The notes: generated by a model from the letters alone, not told the origin. 64,000 nucleotides of DNA from Bog-756 sp963837805 (GCA_963837805.1 CAWIOU010000014.1:372001-436000); one strand, 5' to 3'; counted from the first letter of the stretch, positions 32,875-41,947 are shown. Made by a program: numbers and translations.

Positions 32875-33605
32875 CGGGCCGGCTCCGACGGCGGGGGGCC
32901 GGTACGACCCGACGGCACGCGCAGGCAGTAGCCGATGCCCCGTACCGTCCTGATCATCGGCGGCCCGGAGATGTCGATCTTCTTGCGCAGGTAGCTGACG
33001 TACACCTCGACCATGTTGACCTTGCCGTCGAAGCTGTAGTCCCACACCCGGTCGCGGATCTGGGCCTTGGAGACGACCTGGCCGGCATTGACCATCAGAT
33101 AGTGCAGCAGCCGGAACTCGGTGGGGGTGAGATCGACCGGGATGGTGGTCCGCCACACCTCGTGGCTCTCCTCGTCCAGCTCGAGGTCGCCGACGACGAG
33201 GCGGGGGCCGGGCTCCTCGTAGCCCTCGGCCCGTCGAAGGATGGCGTCGATCCGCAGCAGCATCTCCTCCACGCTGAACGGTTTGGTCATGTAGTCGTCG
33301 CCGCCGAGAGACAGTCCCCGGAGCTTGTCGTCCAGATCGCCGCGGGCGGTGAGGAAGAGAACCGGGGTGTCCACCGGGCGCCGGTCCCGCCCGAGCCGCT
33401 CGAGCACGGCGAACCCGTCGAGGTCGGGGAGCATCACGTCGAGGACGACCAGGTGGGGGTGGAAGGTCCGGACCAGCCGCAGGGCATCGGTTCCCGTGTG
33501 GGCGACCTCGGTGGTGGCGCCGTGCAGGTGGAGCGCCATGGTGACCAGGTCGGTGATGCTCTTCTCGTCGTCGACGACCAGGATCCGGTGCTCAGCGGTG
33601 ACCAC
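32871..33605 (-). CDS. OmpR-family response regulator
   Basis: The 244-residue protein has a receiver domain with the acidic pair Asp12/Asp13, phosphoacceptor Asp56 in VVLDVMLPDLDG and a conserved Lys in YMTKPFS. A winged-helix DNA-binding domain follows (LTPTEFRLLHYL, VEVYVSYLRKKID, RTVRGIGYCLR). I chose GTG 33605, seven codons before ILVVDDE, with a GGGGGG leader; an ATG at 33674 with GGTGGAG upstream would add 23 residues and is possible. It is translationally coupled to the kinase gene. Confidence 0.94.
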   Translation of the reverse strand: MVTAEHRILVVDDEKSITDLVTMALHLHGATTEVAHTGTDALRLVRTFHPHLVVLDVMLPDLDGFAVLERLGRDRRPVDTPVLFLTARGDLDDKLRGLSLGGDDYMTKPFSVEEMLLRIDAILRRAEGYEEPGPRLVVGDLELDEESHEVWRTTIPVDLTPTEFRLLHYLMVNAGQVVSKAQIRDRVWDYSFDGKVNMVEVYVSYLRKKIDISGPPMIRTVRGIGYCLRVPSGRTGPPPSEPAR

Positions 33606-33758
33606 GGTGCCCCCCGTCCGTCCGGGATGCCAACCGGGCCGTCTCGAACGCCGTCGACCGGTCCATCCCTCCATGGTGACCGCTCCACCTGTGGGTTTTC
33701 TGAGAATGGTCGGCGGAGAGCGGACAAGGGCTCCGCCGGGACGCCGGGACGACCCCGC

Positions 33759-34769
33759 TCAGAAGCGGTGGTGCCAACCACCCTCGGGCAGCGGGGCCGA
33801 GGCCAGCGTGTACTCCCCCTCGCGGTCGGTGCACCACCCCACCGCGATCGGGGGCCGGAGGCCGGCGTCACCGAAGGTCCGGATCAGGGCGTCCGGGTCC
33901 GCGGTCGCCACCAGCAGTTCGTACTCCTCGCCGCCTCCGAGAGCCTCCCCCTCGGTGGCCCCGTCCGCCACCGGGAGGTCGGACAGGGCGACCCCCACCC
34001 CCGAGGCGCGGCCCAGATGCCGGAGGTCGGAGACCAGCCCGTCGGAGATGTCGATGGCCGCCGAGGCTCCCGACAGCCGCGCCGCCTCGCCCTCACCGAG
34101 CCTGGCCTGGGGCCGGCGGTAGGCCCGAACCAGAGCGGCGGCACCCGCATCGGTGGGGTGGAGGTCACCGGCACGCAAGTGGCGGAGGCCGGCGGCCGAC
34201 CCCCCCAGGGGGCCGGTCACGAACAGGCGATGGCCCGGCCGGGCCCCCGAACGGAGCAAGGGCGGCCGATCCGGTCCGGCCCGCAGGGTGCCCACCACCG
34301 ACGTCGAGACCACCAGGGCCGGAGACCCCGAGAGGTCGCCGCCCACCACCACGCAGCCCGAATCGGTGGCCGCACCGGCCACCCCGGCCCCCAGCAGGTC
34401 GAGGTCGGTCCCCCCGGGGGCGGCGATCGAGACCAGGGCGAAGCGGGGCCAGGCCCCCATGGCGGCCAGATCGGACACGGTGACCATCAGCGCCTTGTAA
34501 CCGACGTCGTCGAGGCCGCCCAGGCCGAGATCGACATGGACGCCCTCGACGACCAGGTCGGTAGCCCAGACGACCCGATCGGACGAGCCCAGGACCAGCA
34601 CGGCGGCGTCGTCGCCGATCCAGGTCTCGCCCGGCGGCGGGAGTTCCCCCTCCGGGTGCACGGAGCGGGCCGCGGACTCGAATCGGCTCCGCAGCAGGTC
34701 GATGGCGGCAAACTCGTCGGTGCCGCCCATCGGCGCCGGCCGGCGATCCCCGGAATTGGGACTGTCCAC
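33759..34769 (-). CDS. thiL: Thiamine-monophosphate kinase
   Basis: ThiL phosphorylates thiamine monophosphate to the active cofactor thiamine diphosphate. The 336-residue protein has IGDDAAVL (52-59), ATDLVVEGVHVDL, SDLAAMGA, VVVGGDLSGSPALVVSTSVVG and AIDISDGLVSDL, all typical of the family. The start is GTG at 34769, with a weak TAGGCA six nt before it. In many actinobacteria thiL is close to rpmB and recG; here a two-component system lies between. Confidence 0.94.
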   Translation of the reverse strand: MDSPNSGDRRPAPMGGTDEFAAIDLLRSRFESAARSVHPEGELPPPGETWIGDDAAVLVLGSSDRVVWATDLVVEGVHVDLGLGGLDDVGYKALMVTVSDLAAMGAWPRFALVSIAAPGGTDLDLLGAGVAGAATDSGCVVVGGDLSGSPALVVSTSVVGTLRAGPDRPPLLRSGARPGHRLFVTGPLGGSAAGLRHLRAGDLHPTDAGAAALVRAYRRPQARLGEGEAARLSGASAAIDISDGLVSDLRHLGRASGVGVALSDLPVADGATEGEALGGGEEYELLVATADPDALIRTFGDAGLRPPIAVGWCTDREGEYTLASAPLPEGGWHHRF

Positions 34770-34780
34770 GTACCTTGCCT

Positions 34781-34798
34781 ACCATTGTGGGCAATGGT
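34781..34798. promoter_or_regulatory. Perfect palindrome between thiL and pckG
   Basis: ACCATTG-TGGG-CAATGGT has 7-bp perfect arms and a 4-bp centre. It lies between the thiL start and the pckG -10 box and covers the region where a pckG -35 would be. This fits an operator for a dimeric regulator acting on one or both divergent genes; an RNA hairpin is less likely because it lies upstream of the probable pckG transcript start. Confidence 0.6.
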
Positions 34799-34805
34799 CC
34801 CCCAC

Positions 34806-34811
34806 TACAAT
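34806..34811 (+). promoter_or_regulatory. Candidate -10 (TACAAT) for pckG
   Basis: TACAAT is close to the canonical -10. TTGTGG at 34785-34790 could be a poor -35 at 15-bp spacing. The resulting leader of about 80 nt carries GAGGAGGAG before the ATG. Confidence 0.5.
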
Positions 34812-34896
34812 CAGTGGATAACCCGTGGACAGGCCCCACGCGGCCCCGGTCGTGGGTTCGGACCGAGCCGGAAACCCGAGGAGGAGTAAGAAACCC

Positions 34897-36687
34897 ATGC
34901 CCCCCACCGCAAACAAGAAGCTGATCGCATGGGTGGACGAGATCGCGGCGCTGACCGAGCCCGACAACGTCGAGTGGTGCGACGGCTCGGCCGAGGAGTA
35001 CGACCGGCTGTGTCAGCTTCTGGTGAGTGCGGGGACCTTCACCAAACTTTCGGACGCCAAGCGGCCCAACAGCTACTGGGCCCATTCCGATCCGGGTGAC
35101 GTGGCCCGGGTCGAAGACCGGACCTTCATCTGTTCGACCCTCGAGTCCGATGCCGGTCCGACCAACAACTGGAAGGACCCGGCGGAGATGCGGGCCAAGC
35201 TGACCGATCTGTTCCGGGGATCGATGCGGGGGCGGACCATGTACGTCGTCCCCTTCTCGATGGGCCCGCTCGGCTCCTCCATCGCCCACATCGGGGTGGA
35301 GATCACCGATTCGGCCTACGTGGCGGTCTCCATGCGGATCATGACCCGTATGGGCCGGGGGGCCCTCGAGGTGCTCGGGGCCGACGGCGACTTCGTGCCC
35401 TGCCTCCACTCGGTGGGTGTACCCCTGACCGACGGCGACGTCGATTCCCCGTGGCCGTGTGACGCCGACAACAAGTACATCGTCCATTTCCCCGAGACAC
35501 GTGAGATCTGGTCGTACGGCTCCGGGTACGGCGGCAACGCGTTGCTGGGCAAGAAGTGCTTCGCCCTCCGCATCGCCTCGGTGATGGCACGGGACGACAA
35601 CTGGCTGGCCGAGCACATGCTCATCCTCAAGCTGACCTCGCCGGCCGGCGAGACGCGGTACGTCACCGGTGCGTTCCCCTCGGCGTGCGGCAAGACCAAC
35701 CTGGCCATGCTCATCCCCACCCTGCCCGACTGGAAGGTCGAAACGGTCGGGGACGACATCTGCTGGATGAAGTTCGGCGCCGACGGCCGTCTCTACGCCA
35801 TCAACCCGGAGGCGGGATTCTTCGGGGTGGCCCCGGGCACCAACAGCCACACCAATCCCAACGCCATGCTGACCCTGGACGGCAACGCCATCTTCACCAA
35901 CACCGCCCTGACCGACGACGGCGACGTGTGGTGGGAGGGGATGACCGACGATCCTCCGGCCCACCTGACCTCGTGGAAGGGCGAGGACTGGACCCCGGCG
36001 GCCGGCACGCCGGCGGCCCATCCCAACGCCCGGTTCACCGTCCCGGCCGCTCAGGACCCGGCCATCGCCTCCGAGTGGGAAGACCCCACCGGAGTGCCCA
36101 TCGACGCCATCCTGTTCGGGGGTCGCCGGGCCTCGGTGGTTCCGCTGGTCTTCCAGTCGAGGGACTGGGGACACGGTGTCTTCCTCGGGTCGATCATGGC
36201 CTCCGAAACCACCGCGGCGGCGACCGGTGCGGTGGGCAACCTCCGCCGCGACCCGTTCGCCATGCTGCCGTTCTGCGGCTACAACATGGCCGACTACTTC
36301 GCGCACTGGCTGAGCATCGGCGCCGAGGCCGATCCGGACAAGCTGCCCAAGATCTTCTACGTCAACTGGTTCCGCAAGGACGAGGACGGGCGCTGGCTGT
36401 GGCCGGGCTACGGGGAGAACTCGCGTGTCCTCGAGTGGGTCTTCGAGCGGGTCAACGGGACCGGCGAGGCCACCGAGACGCCGATCGGCTTCGTGCCCGG
36501 CCCCGGAGCCATCGACACCGACGGTCTGGACGTCTCCCCCGCCGACATGGACAAGCTGCTGGCCGTCGATCCGGAGGAGTGGCGATCCGAGGTGCCGAGC
36601 ATCCGTGAGCACTTCGCCACCTTCGGCGACAAACTTCCGTCCCGCCTCCGGGACGAGGTCGACAAGCTCGAACAACAGCTCGGGTAG
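34897..36687 (+). CDS. pckG: Phosphoenolpyruvate carboxykinase (GTP)
   Basis: This GTP-dependent PEP carboxykinase interconverts oxaloacetate and phosphoenolpyruvate at the gluconeogenesis branch point. The 596-residue protein has the nucleotide P-loop with its reactive cysteine in SACGKTN (about residues 261-267), the metal-site GDDICWMK, and NPEAGFFGVAPGTN, typical of the GTP class. The ATG at 34897 has a strong GAGGAGGAG leader. It is divergent from thiL with a palindrome between them. Confidence 0.97.
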   Translation: MPPTANKKLIAWVDEIAALTEPDNVEWCDGSAEEYDRLCQLLVSAGTFTKLSDAKRPNSYWAHSDPGDVARVEDRTFICSTLESDAGPTNNWKDPAEMRAKLTDLFRGSMRGRTMYVVPFSMGPLGSSIAHIGVEITDSAYVAVSMRIMTRMGRGALEVLGADGDFVPCLHSVGVPLTDGDVDSPWPCDADNKYIVHFPETREIWSYGSGYGGNALLGKKCFALRIASVMARDDNWLAEHMLILKLTSPAGETRYVTGAFPSACGKTNLAMLIPTLPDWKVETVGDDICWMKFGADGRLYAINPEAGFFGVAPGTNSHTNPNAMLTLDGNAIFTNTALTDDGDVWWEGMTDDPPAHLTSWKGEDWTPAAGTPAAHPNARFTVPAAQDPAIASEWEDPTGVPIDAILFGGRRASVVPLVFQSRDWGHGVFLGSIMASETTAAATGAVGNLRRDPFAMLPFCGYNMADYFAHWLSIGAEADPDKLPKIFYVNWFRKDEDGRWLWPGYGENSRVLEWVFERVNGTGEATETPIGFVPGPGAIDTDGLDVSPADMDKLLAVDPEEWRSEVPSIREHFATFGDKLPSRLRDEVDKLEQQLG

Positions 36688-36699
36688 CCAACCGGCGGC

Positions 36700-38229
36700 C
36701 TACCGCCCGAGGGCGCGACGGGAGCTCATGTAGGACACGGCCCCGATGGCGGCGGCCACGGCCATGACCAGGTTCCCGGCCGGCACGGGCAGGGACAGCA
36801 CCACCGGCACGAACGAGCCGGCCACCCACATGAGCTGGAATCTCGTTTCGTTGCGGGCGAAGGCCCGACCCTGGTTGGACTCGCTCACGTGACGCTGGAC
36901 GAGCGCGTCGAACGAGGGCTTGGCCACGGCACTGGCCACCCCCACGGCGAGGGCCACCACCGCCCAGAACCAGCGATCGGCGTAGAGGGCCCCCACACCG
37001 GTGACCACGGCGACCAGCCACAGCGCACCGGTGAGCATCTGCTGCTCGTCCAACACCCGCCTGATCCTCGACACCAGCAGGACACCGACCAGGGCACCGG
37101 CGGTGAAGGCACCCAGGACGAGGCCGAACCACCAGGTGGCGGCGCCGTCCCGCCGGAGACCGAAGGCGAACAGGAACGTGGTGAACCCGACCAGGGCCTT
37201 CAGGACCGACATGGGCATCAGGGCCAGGGTCACCTCGGTGTCGCCGATGGGCCGGAGGGCGGCCAGGTCCTCTTCGTCCCCCACCCACATCGGATCCACG
37301 TCCGGTGCCAGCTGCACCGGCGGCGCCGGAGCGAGGTCGCGGCGCGTCACCGGCGCGCCGGACCGTCTGGCCCTGCGGTCGCGGCTGCGCCGGTAGGGGA
37401 CGGGCAGCCGGGCCCCGGCGGCGGCGGCGGCGGCGAAGACGCCCATGAGGACCCACAGCACGCTGGAGGCGCCGGCCGACCCTCCCAGCTTGAAGATGGC
37501 CACGGCGGGAAGGGCGAAGGCGAAGCCGGACAGCGAGGCCAGCAACCCGAGGCGGGCATTGAGCGTGGCCAGGTCGGGCTCGACCTTGGCGGTGCCGGTA
37601 CCCGGGTCGTCGACCCTGACGACCGGCAGCCCGTAGGGAGGCGTGGGATCCGGCCCGCGGCTGGCGGCTCCGCCTTCGGACCGTCCGAAGGCGGGTCCTT
37701 CGGCCTCACCGGCCTCGGTCCGGTCGGTCGCCGGGCCGACCCCGCCGCCATCGCCGACCCCGACCTCGTCGAGCATCCCGAGCGCAGCCATCTCCGGGAC
37801 CAGCGCACCTTTGGTGACGACATAGACCTTGGACAGCACCAGCATGGCGAAGGCCTCGGGGAACAGGAGGAGCGAGTGGATGTCGCGGGCCAGGAACGGG
37901 CACAGCGCCGCCCGGCCCAGGGCCGACGCCACCACCATCGCCCTCCGGGCGCCACGGCTGCGGTCGATCACCGGACCCAGTGCCGGCGCCGCCACGGCGA
38001 AGGGCCCGACGGTCAGGAGGAGGTACAGCAACACCTTGTCCTTGGCCTCGGTCGGGGAGATCGAGAAGAACAGTGAGCCGGCCAGGGAGACGGCGAACAT
38101 GGTGTCGCCCCCGGTCATGAGCACGTGGGTCAAGGCCAACCGACCGAACGGCCGGCGCTGGTCGAACAGATCGGTGATCGCCGACCGGGCCAGGCGGCGG
38201 AACTGGTCACCACGCTCCCGAACGGTCAC
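36700..38229 (-). CDS. MFS-type membrane protein
   Basis: The 509-residue protein has about ten to twelve hydrophobic segments and an overall MFS-like layout. A long hydrophilic insert (about residues 155-225), rich in Gly, Pro, Asp and Glu, sits in the middle loop, and another Arg/Pro/Asp-rich loop lies near 295-345. The substrate is unknown. TACCAT lies exactly 6 nt before the GTG at 38229, supporting this start over a longer frame. It converges on pckG with 12 bp between. Confidence 0.8.
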   Translation of the reverse strand: MTVRERGDQFRRLARSAITDLFDQRRPFGRLALTHVLMTGGDTMFAVSLAGSLFFSISPTEAKDKVLLYLLLTVGPFAVAAPALGPVIDRSRGARRAMVVASALGRAALCPFLARDIHSLLLFPEAFAMLVLSKVYVVTKGALVPEMAALGMLDEVGVGDGGGVGPATDRTEAGEAEGPAFGRSEGGAASRGPDPTPPYGLPVVRVDDPGTGTAKVEPDLATLNARLGLLASLSGFAFALPAVAIFKLGGSAGASSVLWVLMGVFAAAAAAGARLPVPYRRSRDRRARRSGAPVTRRDLAPAPPVQLAPDVDPMWVGDEEDLAALRPIGDTEVTLALMPMSVLKALVGFTTFLFAFGLRRDGAATWWFGLVLGAFTAGALVGVLLVSRIRRVLDEQQMLTGALWLVAVVTGVGALYADRWFWAVVALAVGVASAVAKPSFDALVQRHVSESNQGRAFARNETRFQLMWVAGSFVPVVLSLPVPAGNLVMAVAAAIGAVSYMSSRRALGR

Positions 38230-38235
38230 CAAGGC

Positions 38236-38241
38236 ATGGTA
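38236..38241 (-). promoter_or_regulatory. Leaderless-type -10 (TACCAT) for the MFS gene
   Basis: TACCAT on the minus strand ends 6 nt before the GTG at 38229. Confidence 0.6.
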
Positions 38242-38260
38242 GGCGGCGGACGCCCGGCGG

Positions 38261-38266
38261 TAACAT
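38261..38266 (+). promoter_or_regulatory. Candidate -10 (TAACAT) for the Lrp ligand-binding protein
   Basis: TAACAT lies 39 nt upstream of the ATG at 38306; the leader carries GGGAGG. It is 19 bp from the divergent MFS -10. Confidence 0.5.
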
Positions 38267-38305
38267 GCGCCGGTCCACCCGCTCCTTCGTCCCGGGAGGT
38301 TCCCC

Positions 38306-38542
38306 ATGCCGGTCAACGCCTACGTGCTGATCCAGACCGAAGTCGGGAAGGCGGCGTCGGTTACCCGCACCGTGGCCTCACTGTCCGGGGTGGTGGCCGC
38401 CGAAGGGGTGACCGGCCCCTATGACGTCATCGTGCGGGCCGAGGCGGGGACGGTCGACGAACTGGGCCAGATGGTCGTCGGCCGGATCCAACTGATCGAC
38501 GGGATCACCCGGACGGTCACCTGCCCGGTCGTCAACCTCTGA
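38306..38542 (+). CDS. Stand-alone Lrp/AsnC ligand-binding (RAM) domain protein
   Basis: The 78-residue protein consists only of the alpha-beta RAM domain of Lrp/AsnC regulators (AYVLIQTEVGKAASV, VAAEGVTGPYDVIVRAEAG); the DNA-binding part is absent. Stand-alone RAM proteins form dimers or larger rings and may bind amino acids or modulate full-length Lrp proteins. The ATG has GGGAGG upstream, so it is translated from a normal leader. It is complete, not a truncated regulator. Confidence 0.88.
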   Translation: MPVNAYVLIQTEVGKAASVTRTVASLSGVVAAEGVTGPYDVIVRAEAGTVDELGQMVVGRIQLIDGITRTVTCPVVNL

Positions 38543-38546
38543 CGGG

Positions 38547-39692
38547 CTAGTGGATGGCTCCCGAGGCCCGGAGTCCGTCGATCTCGTCCTTCGCGAGCCC
38601 CCAGTCGGCCAGGGCCTCGTCGGCATGTTGTCCCGGATTGGGCGGCGGCCTGCGGATGGCACCCGGCGTCCCCAGGAACCGCGGCGACGGCGACGGCTGC
38701 ACGACACCGGCGACCTCGGTGAACGTCTGACGGAACCGGTTGTGCGGATGCTCGGGGGCCTCGTCCGGCGACAGGACCGGCGCGGCACAGGCATCGGAGC
38801 CTTCGAAGATGGCCTCCCATTCGCCGCGGGTCTTGCCCGCCAACTGGTGGGCGAACCGCTTCTTCATCTCGGGCCAGGCATCCCGGTCCATCTGTGCGGG
38901 TAAGTCCTCGCCCTCCAGGCCGATCAGCCGGATCAGCTCGGCGTAGAACTGGGGCTCGATGGCGCCGACACCGATGAACCCCCCGTCCGACGTCTCGTAG
39001 ACCTCGTAGAACGGAGCGCCGGTGTCCAACAGGTTGGTGCCCCGCGGGCCGGCCGACATCCCGGCGTTGCGCAGCGTGTAGTTCATCGTCATCAACGAGG
39101 CGGCGCCGTCGACCATGGCCGCGTCGACCACCTGTCCGACGCCGGTGCGCTGCGCGTTGATGATGGCGGCCAGCATGCCGAAGGCCAGCAACATCCCACC
39201 GCCGCCGAAGTCTCCGACCAGGTTGAGAGGCGGAAGCGGCGCCTGGCCGGCCCGTCCCACCGGCTCGAGGGCGCCGGCCAGGGCGATGTAGTCGATGTCG
39301 TGACCGGCCCTCTGGGCCATGGGCCCGTCCTGGCCCCAGCCGGTCATCCGCCCGAACACCAGCTTCGGGTTGCGGGCCAGGCACACCTCCGGTCCGAACC
39401 CCAGCCGTTCGGCCACACCGGGACGGAACCCCTCCATGAGCCCGTTGGCCTGTTCGACCAGCCGGAGGACCAGGGCCACCCCGTCGGGATGCTTGAGGTC
39501 CACCGCCACCGAACGGCGGCCGCGGTTCATCAGGTCGACGTGGGGCTCGGTGTGGGGCGGGTACGTGGCCCGCTCCCACCGGTCGATGCGGATGATGTCG
39601 GCACCGGCATCGGCGAGCATCATCCCGGCGAACGGGGCCGGGCCCAGTCCGGCCAGCTCGATGATCCGGATCCCCTCCAGCGGCCCACTCAT
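38547..39692 (-). CDS. mcr: Alpha-methylacyl-CoA racemase-like (CoA-transferase family III)
   Basis: Alpha-methylacyl-CoA racemases interconvert R and S 2-methylacyl-CoA so branched chains can be beta-oxidised. The 381-residue protein matches the MCR/AMACR branch of family III CoA-transferases: RMTGWGQDGP, then GHDIDYIALAG with His131 and NLVGDFGGGGM with Asp161, equivalent to the catalytic His126/Asp156 of mycobacterial MCR. ENPGFRPG-like GFRPGVAERLGFG is also present. The ATG has AGGAGG upstream. It converges on the RAM gene with 4 bp between. Confidence 0.92.
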   Translation of the reverse strand: MSGPLEGIRIIELAGLGPAPFAGMMLADAGADIIRIDRWERATYPPHTEPHVDLMNRGRRSVAVDLKHPDGVALVLRLVEQANGLMEGFRPGVAERLGFGPEVCLARNPKLVFGRMTGWGQDGPMAQRAGHDIDYIALAGALEPVGRAGQAPLPPLNLVGDFGGGGMLLAFGMLAAIINAQRTGVGQVVDAAMVDGAASLMTMNYTLRNAGMSAGPRGTNLLDTGAPFYEVYETSDGGFIGVGAIEPQFYAELIRLIGLEGEDLPAQMDRDAWPEMKKRFAHQLAGKTRGEWEAIFEGSDACAAPVLSPDEAPEHPHNRFRQTFTEVAGVVQPSPSPRFLGTPGAIRRPPPNPGQHADEALADWGLAKDEIDGLRASGAIH

Positions 39693-39847
39693 CGCGGGTC
39701 CTCCTGGCGAAGGGACGGGAGGAGCCGGGCCGGTGGCCTCGGAGATGACTTTGCGGGGATGGTCATGGGCGGATGGTGGCCTCCGCGAGCCCCGGGGGTC
39801 AAATACGACGGGACCGACCGGCCCTGGGGACGGGCCGACGGCCGTGG

Positions 39848-39853
39848 GATAGT
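39848..39853 (+). promoter_or_regulatory. Leaderless-type -10 (GATAGT) for the GNAT gene
   Basis: GATAGT has the key A at position 2 and T at position 6 and ends 6 nt before the ATG at 39860. Confidence 0.55.
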
Positions 39854-39859
39854 GGGGCG

Positions 39860-40381
39860 ATGGGTTGGTCCATCCGGTCCGCCGAGCCTTCGGACCACGA
39901 CGCCATTCTCGGCCTGGTCGACGAGGCGTTCACCAGCCCCGGGCGGGACGGCGGGGAGGAAGTCGACATCGTCGAGAGCACCTGGAGGCTCGCGGCCGAC
40001 GTCGACGGTCTCGAACTCGTGGCCGTCGAGGACGGGGGTGTCGTGGGACATGTGCTCGGAGCGGGAGCCGATCTCGACGGGCGATCAATCGTCGCCGTGG
40101 CTCCCCTCTCGGTGACGCCGTCACGCCAGGGCGGCGGCATCGGCAGCGGTCTGATGATCGAACTGCTGGCCCGGGCCGAGGCCCGGCACTGGCCGCTGGT
40201 CGCCCTCCTCGGCGAGCCCGGCTTCTACGGTCGTTTCGGATTCGAGGCGTCGGCCCCCTTCGGCATCCACTACCCACCGGCCGGCGAGGGCAGTCCCAAC
40301 TTTCTGGTTCACCGCCTGCCCGGCTTCGACCCGTCCCTCCGGGGCGAGGTCAGGTACTGCTGGGAACAACCGGCCGGCTGA
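39860..40381 (+). CDS. GNAT family N-acetyltransferase
   Basis: This 173-residue acetyltransferase resembles the YhbS-type GNAT proteins. It has the acetyl-CoA pyrophosphate loop in VTPSRQGGGIGSGLM and the YhbS-like GEPGFYGRFGFEAS. The substrate is unknown. The ATG at 39860 is set by GATAGT six nt upstream. galK follows after 6 bp and may be in the same transcript. Confidence 0.9.
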   Translation: MGWSIRSAEPSDHDAILGLVDEAFTSPGRDGGEEVDIVESTWRLAADVDGLELVAVEDGGVVGHVLGAGADLDGRSIVAVAPLSVTPSRQGGGIGSGLMIELLARAEARHWPLVALLGEPGFYGRFGFEASAPFGIHYPPAGEGSPNFLVHRLPGFDPSLRGEVRYCWEQPAG

Positions 40382-40387
40382 GTCGAG

Positions 40388-41413
40388 GTGCGAGCCACCG
40401 GACCCGGCCGGGTCAACCTGATCGGTGACCACACCGACTACAACCTGGGCCTGGCCCTGCCCATGGCCATCGGACTGGGGGTGACCGTCGAGTACCGACC
40501 GTCGGACGATGAGGCGATCGTCGTCACCTCGGCCGCCTTCGATGAGCAGGCCGTCCTGCCGTTGGATGTGTCGGCCGGGGAGGAGGCCATCGCCGGGCTC
40601 GAACCACCCTGGGCCCGCTTGATCGGGGCCATGACGGCTCTGGCCCGTCCCGAATCGGGTGGCACCCTGCACATCGAGGCCACCCTGCCCATGGGTTCGG
40701 GCCTGGCCTCGAGTGCCGCGCTCACTGTGGCCCTGGCCGAGGTGTTCGGTGTCACCGGGGATCCGACCGTCGTGGCCCGGCTGTGCCAGGACGCCGAACG
40801 ACGGGCCGGCGTGCCGGTGGGGGCCATGGACCCGCTGGTGTGCGCCGGAGGGCGGCGGGGCCACGCCATGCTGATCGATTTCTCCACCCTCGGCCACGAG
40901 CACGTGCCCCTTCCCGCCGACGCCGAAATCGTCGTCGTCCACTCGGGCCGGCACCGTACGCTCAGTTCGTCCGAGTACGGGGCCAGAGTGGCTGAATGCG
41001 AGGCGGCCTCGGCCATCATCGGTCCGCTGGGGCAGGCCGGCGACCGCGATCTCCTCGGCCTCCGCGATCCCCTCCTCCGCCGACGAGCTCGTCACGTCGT
41101 CTCCGAGTGCCGTCGGGTGCGCGAGTGTGCCGCCGCCTTCCGGGCGCAGGATCTCGTCGCATCCGGCGTGCTGATGACCGAGAGCCACCGGAGCCTGGCC
41201 GACGATTTCGACGTCTCGACCGCTGCCCTCGATGAACTGGTGGAAACGCTGGCCGCCCGACCCGGTGTGTTCGGGGCCCGGATGACCGGAGCGGGGTTCG
41301 GGGGCTGCGTGGTGGCCCTGTGCCGGCCGGGAGCAGTCGACCCGGCGTCGCTGGCCACGCCGGCCTGGAAGGTCGAGGCCAGCGACGGGACGGTGGCCGG
41401 GCGCCAACCCTGA
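40388..41413 (+). CDS. galK: Galactokinase (GHMP kinase)
   Basis: Galactokinase phosphorylates galactose at C1. The 341-residue protein has GRVNLIGDHTDYN (7-19), the GHMP nucleotide loop MGSGLASSAALTVAL and the C-terminal GARMTGAGFGGC. It is about 40 residues shorter than common GalK because the N-terminal strand region is reduced and the protein starts almost directly at the galactokinase signature. No galT or galE is nearby, so the sugar specificity is an inference from the signature. The start is GTG at 40388, 6 bp after the GNAT stop. Confidence 0.88.
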   Translation: MRATGPGRVNLIGDHTDYNLGLALPMAIGLGVTVEYRPSDDEAIVVTSAAFDEQAVLPLDVSAGEEAIAGLEPPWARLIGAMTALARPESGGTLHIEATLPMGSGLASSAALTVALAEVFGVTGDPTVVARLCQDAERRAGVPVGAMDPLVCAGGRRGHAMLIDFSTLGHEHVPLPADAEIVVVHSGRHRTLSSSEYGARVAECEAASAIIGPLGQAGDRDLLGLRDPLLRRRARHVVSECRRVRECAAAFRAQDLVASGVLMTESHRSLADDFDVSTAALDELVETLAARPGVFGARMTGAGFGGCVVALCRPGAVDPASLATPAWKVEASDGTVAGRQP

Positions 41414-41441
41414 AGCCGCGGTCCGAGCCGGAGGGGCGGGC

Positions 41442-41942
41442 TCAGCCGAAGGCTGCACCCGGTTGCGGATAGGGCTGCAGCCGGCGATGGATCACCCGCT
41501 GCACGATCAACGGCTTGCGGACGTCGTCGATCCATCGCGTGTGGTCGACGTTCCTGATCTCGAGTTCGAGCCGCCCGGTACCCACCAGGCGGCGGCCCAA
41601 GGCCTGGACCACCGTGACCGACATGATGTCGGCCAGCGCCGTCTCCGCCTGCCGCCGGGTCAGCACCCCGCGCTGTTCGACGAGCCGCAGGGAGGTGAGG
41701 ATCAGACGGGTGGTCCGCCACCGCACCACCCGGACGGCCAGCCACGCACAGGGAACGGCCACCACCAGTCCCTCGACCCAGTGGAGGGCGACCGATGTGT
41801 GGGGGATGCCGATGTCGAGGGCGACCCCGACGGCGATGGCGATGATCGAGACGGCCAAGGGGCCGGACAGGTACGACCAATGAGGTCTGATGTCGAACAG
41901 GACCTTCTCGCCCGGCAGGAGCTGGAGCCGGTGGTCGGCCAA
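41442..41942 (-). CDS. PH-domain (bPH2/YdbS-like) membrane protein
   Basis: The 166-residue protein has two transmembrane segments (about 15-37 and 42-62) followed by a bacterial PH domain (RWRTTRLILTSLRLVEQRGVLTRRQ, RLELEIRNVDH). It resembles the YdbS/bPH2 family of unknown function. No ATG or GTG fits; a TTG at 41942, 5 bp after the ddl stop with GAGG upstream, is the likely start, so translation is probably coupled to ddl. Confidence 0.75.
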   Translation of the reverse strand: MADHRLQLLPGEKVLFDIRPHWSYLSGPLAVSIIAIAVGVALDIGIPHTSVALHWVEGLVVAVPCAWLAVRVVRWRTTRLILTSLRLVEQRGVLTRRQAETALADIMSVTVVQALGRRLVGTGRLELEIRNVDHTRWIDDVRKPLIVQRVIHRRLQPYPQPGAAFG

Positions 41943-41947
41943 AAGCC

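Noticed and set aside
34165..36675. An 836-codon minus-strand frame opposite pckG
   Set aside because: pckG is complete with strong motifs and a ribosome-binding site; the antisense product has no features.
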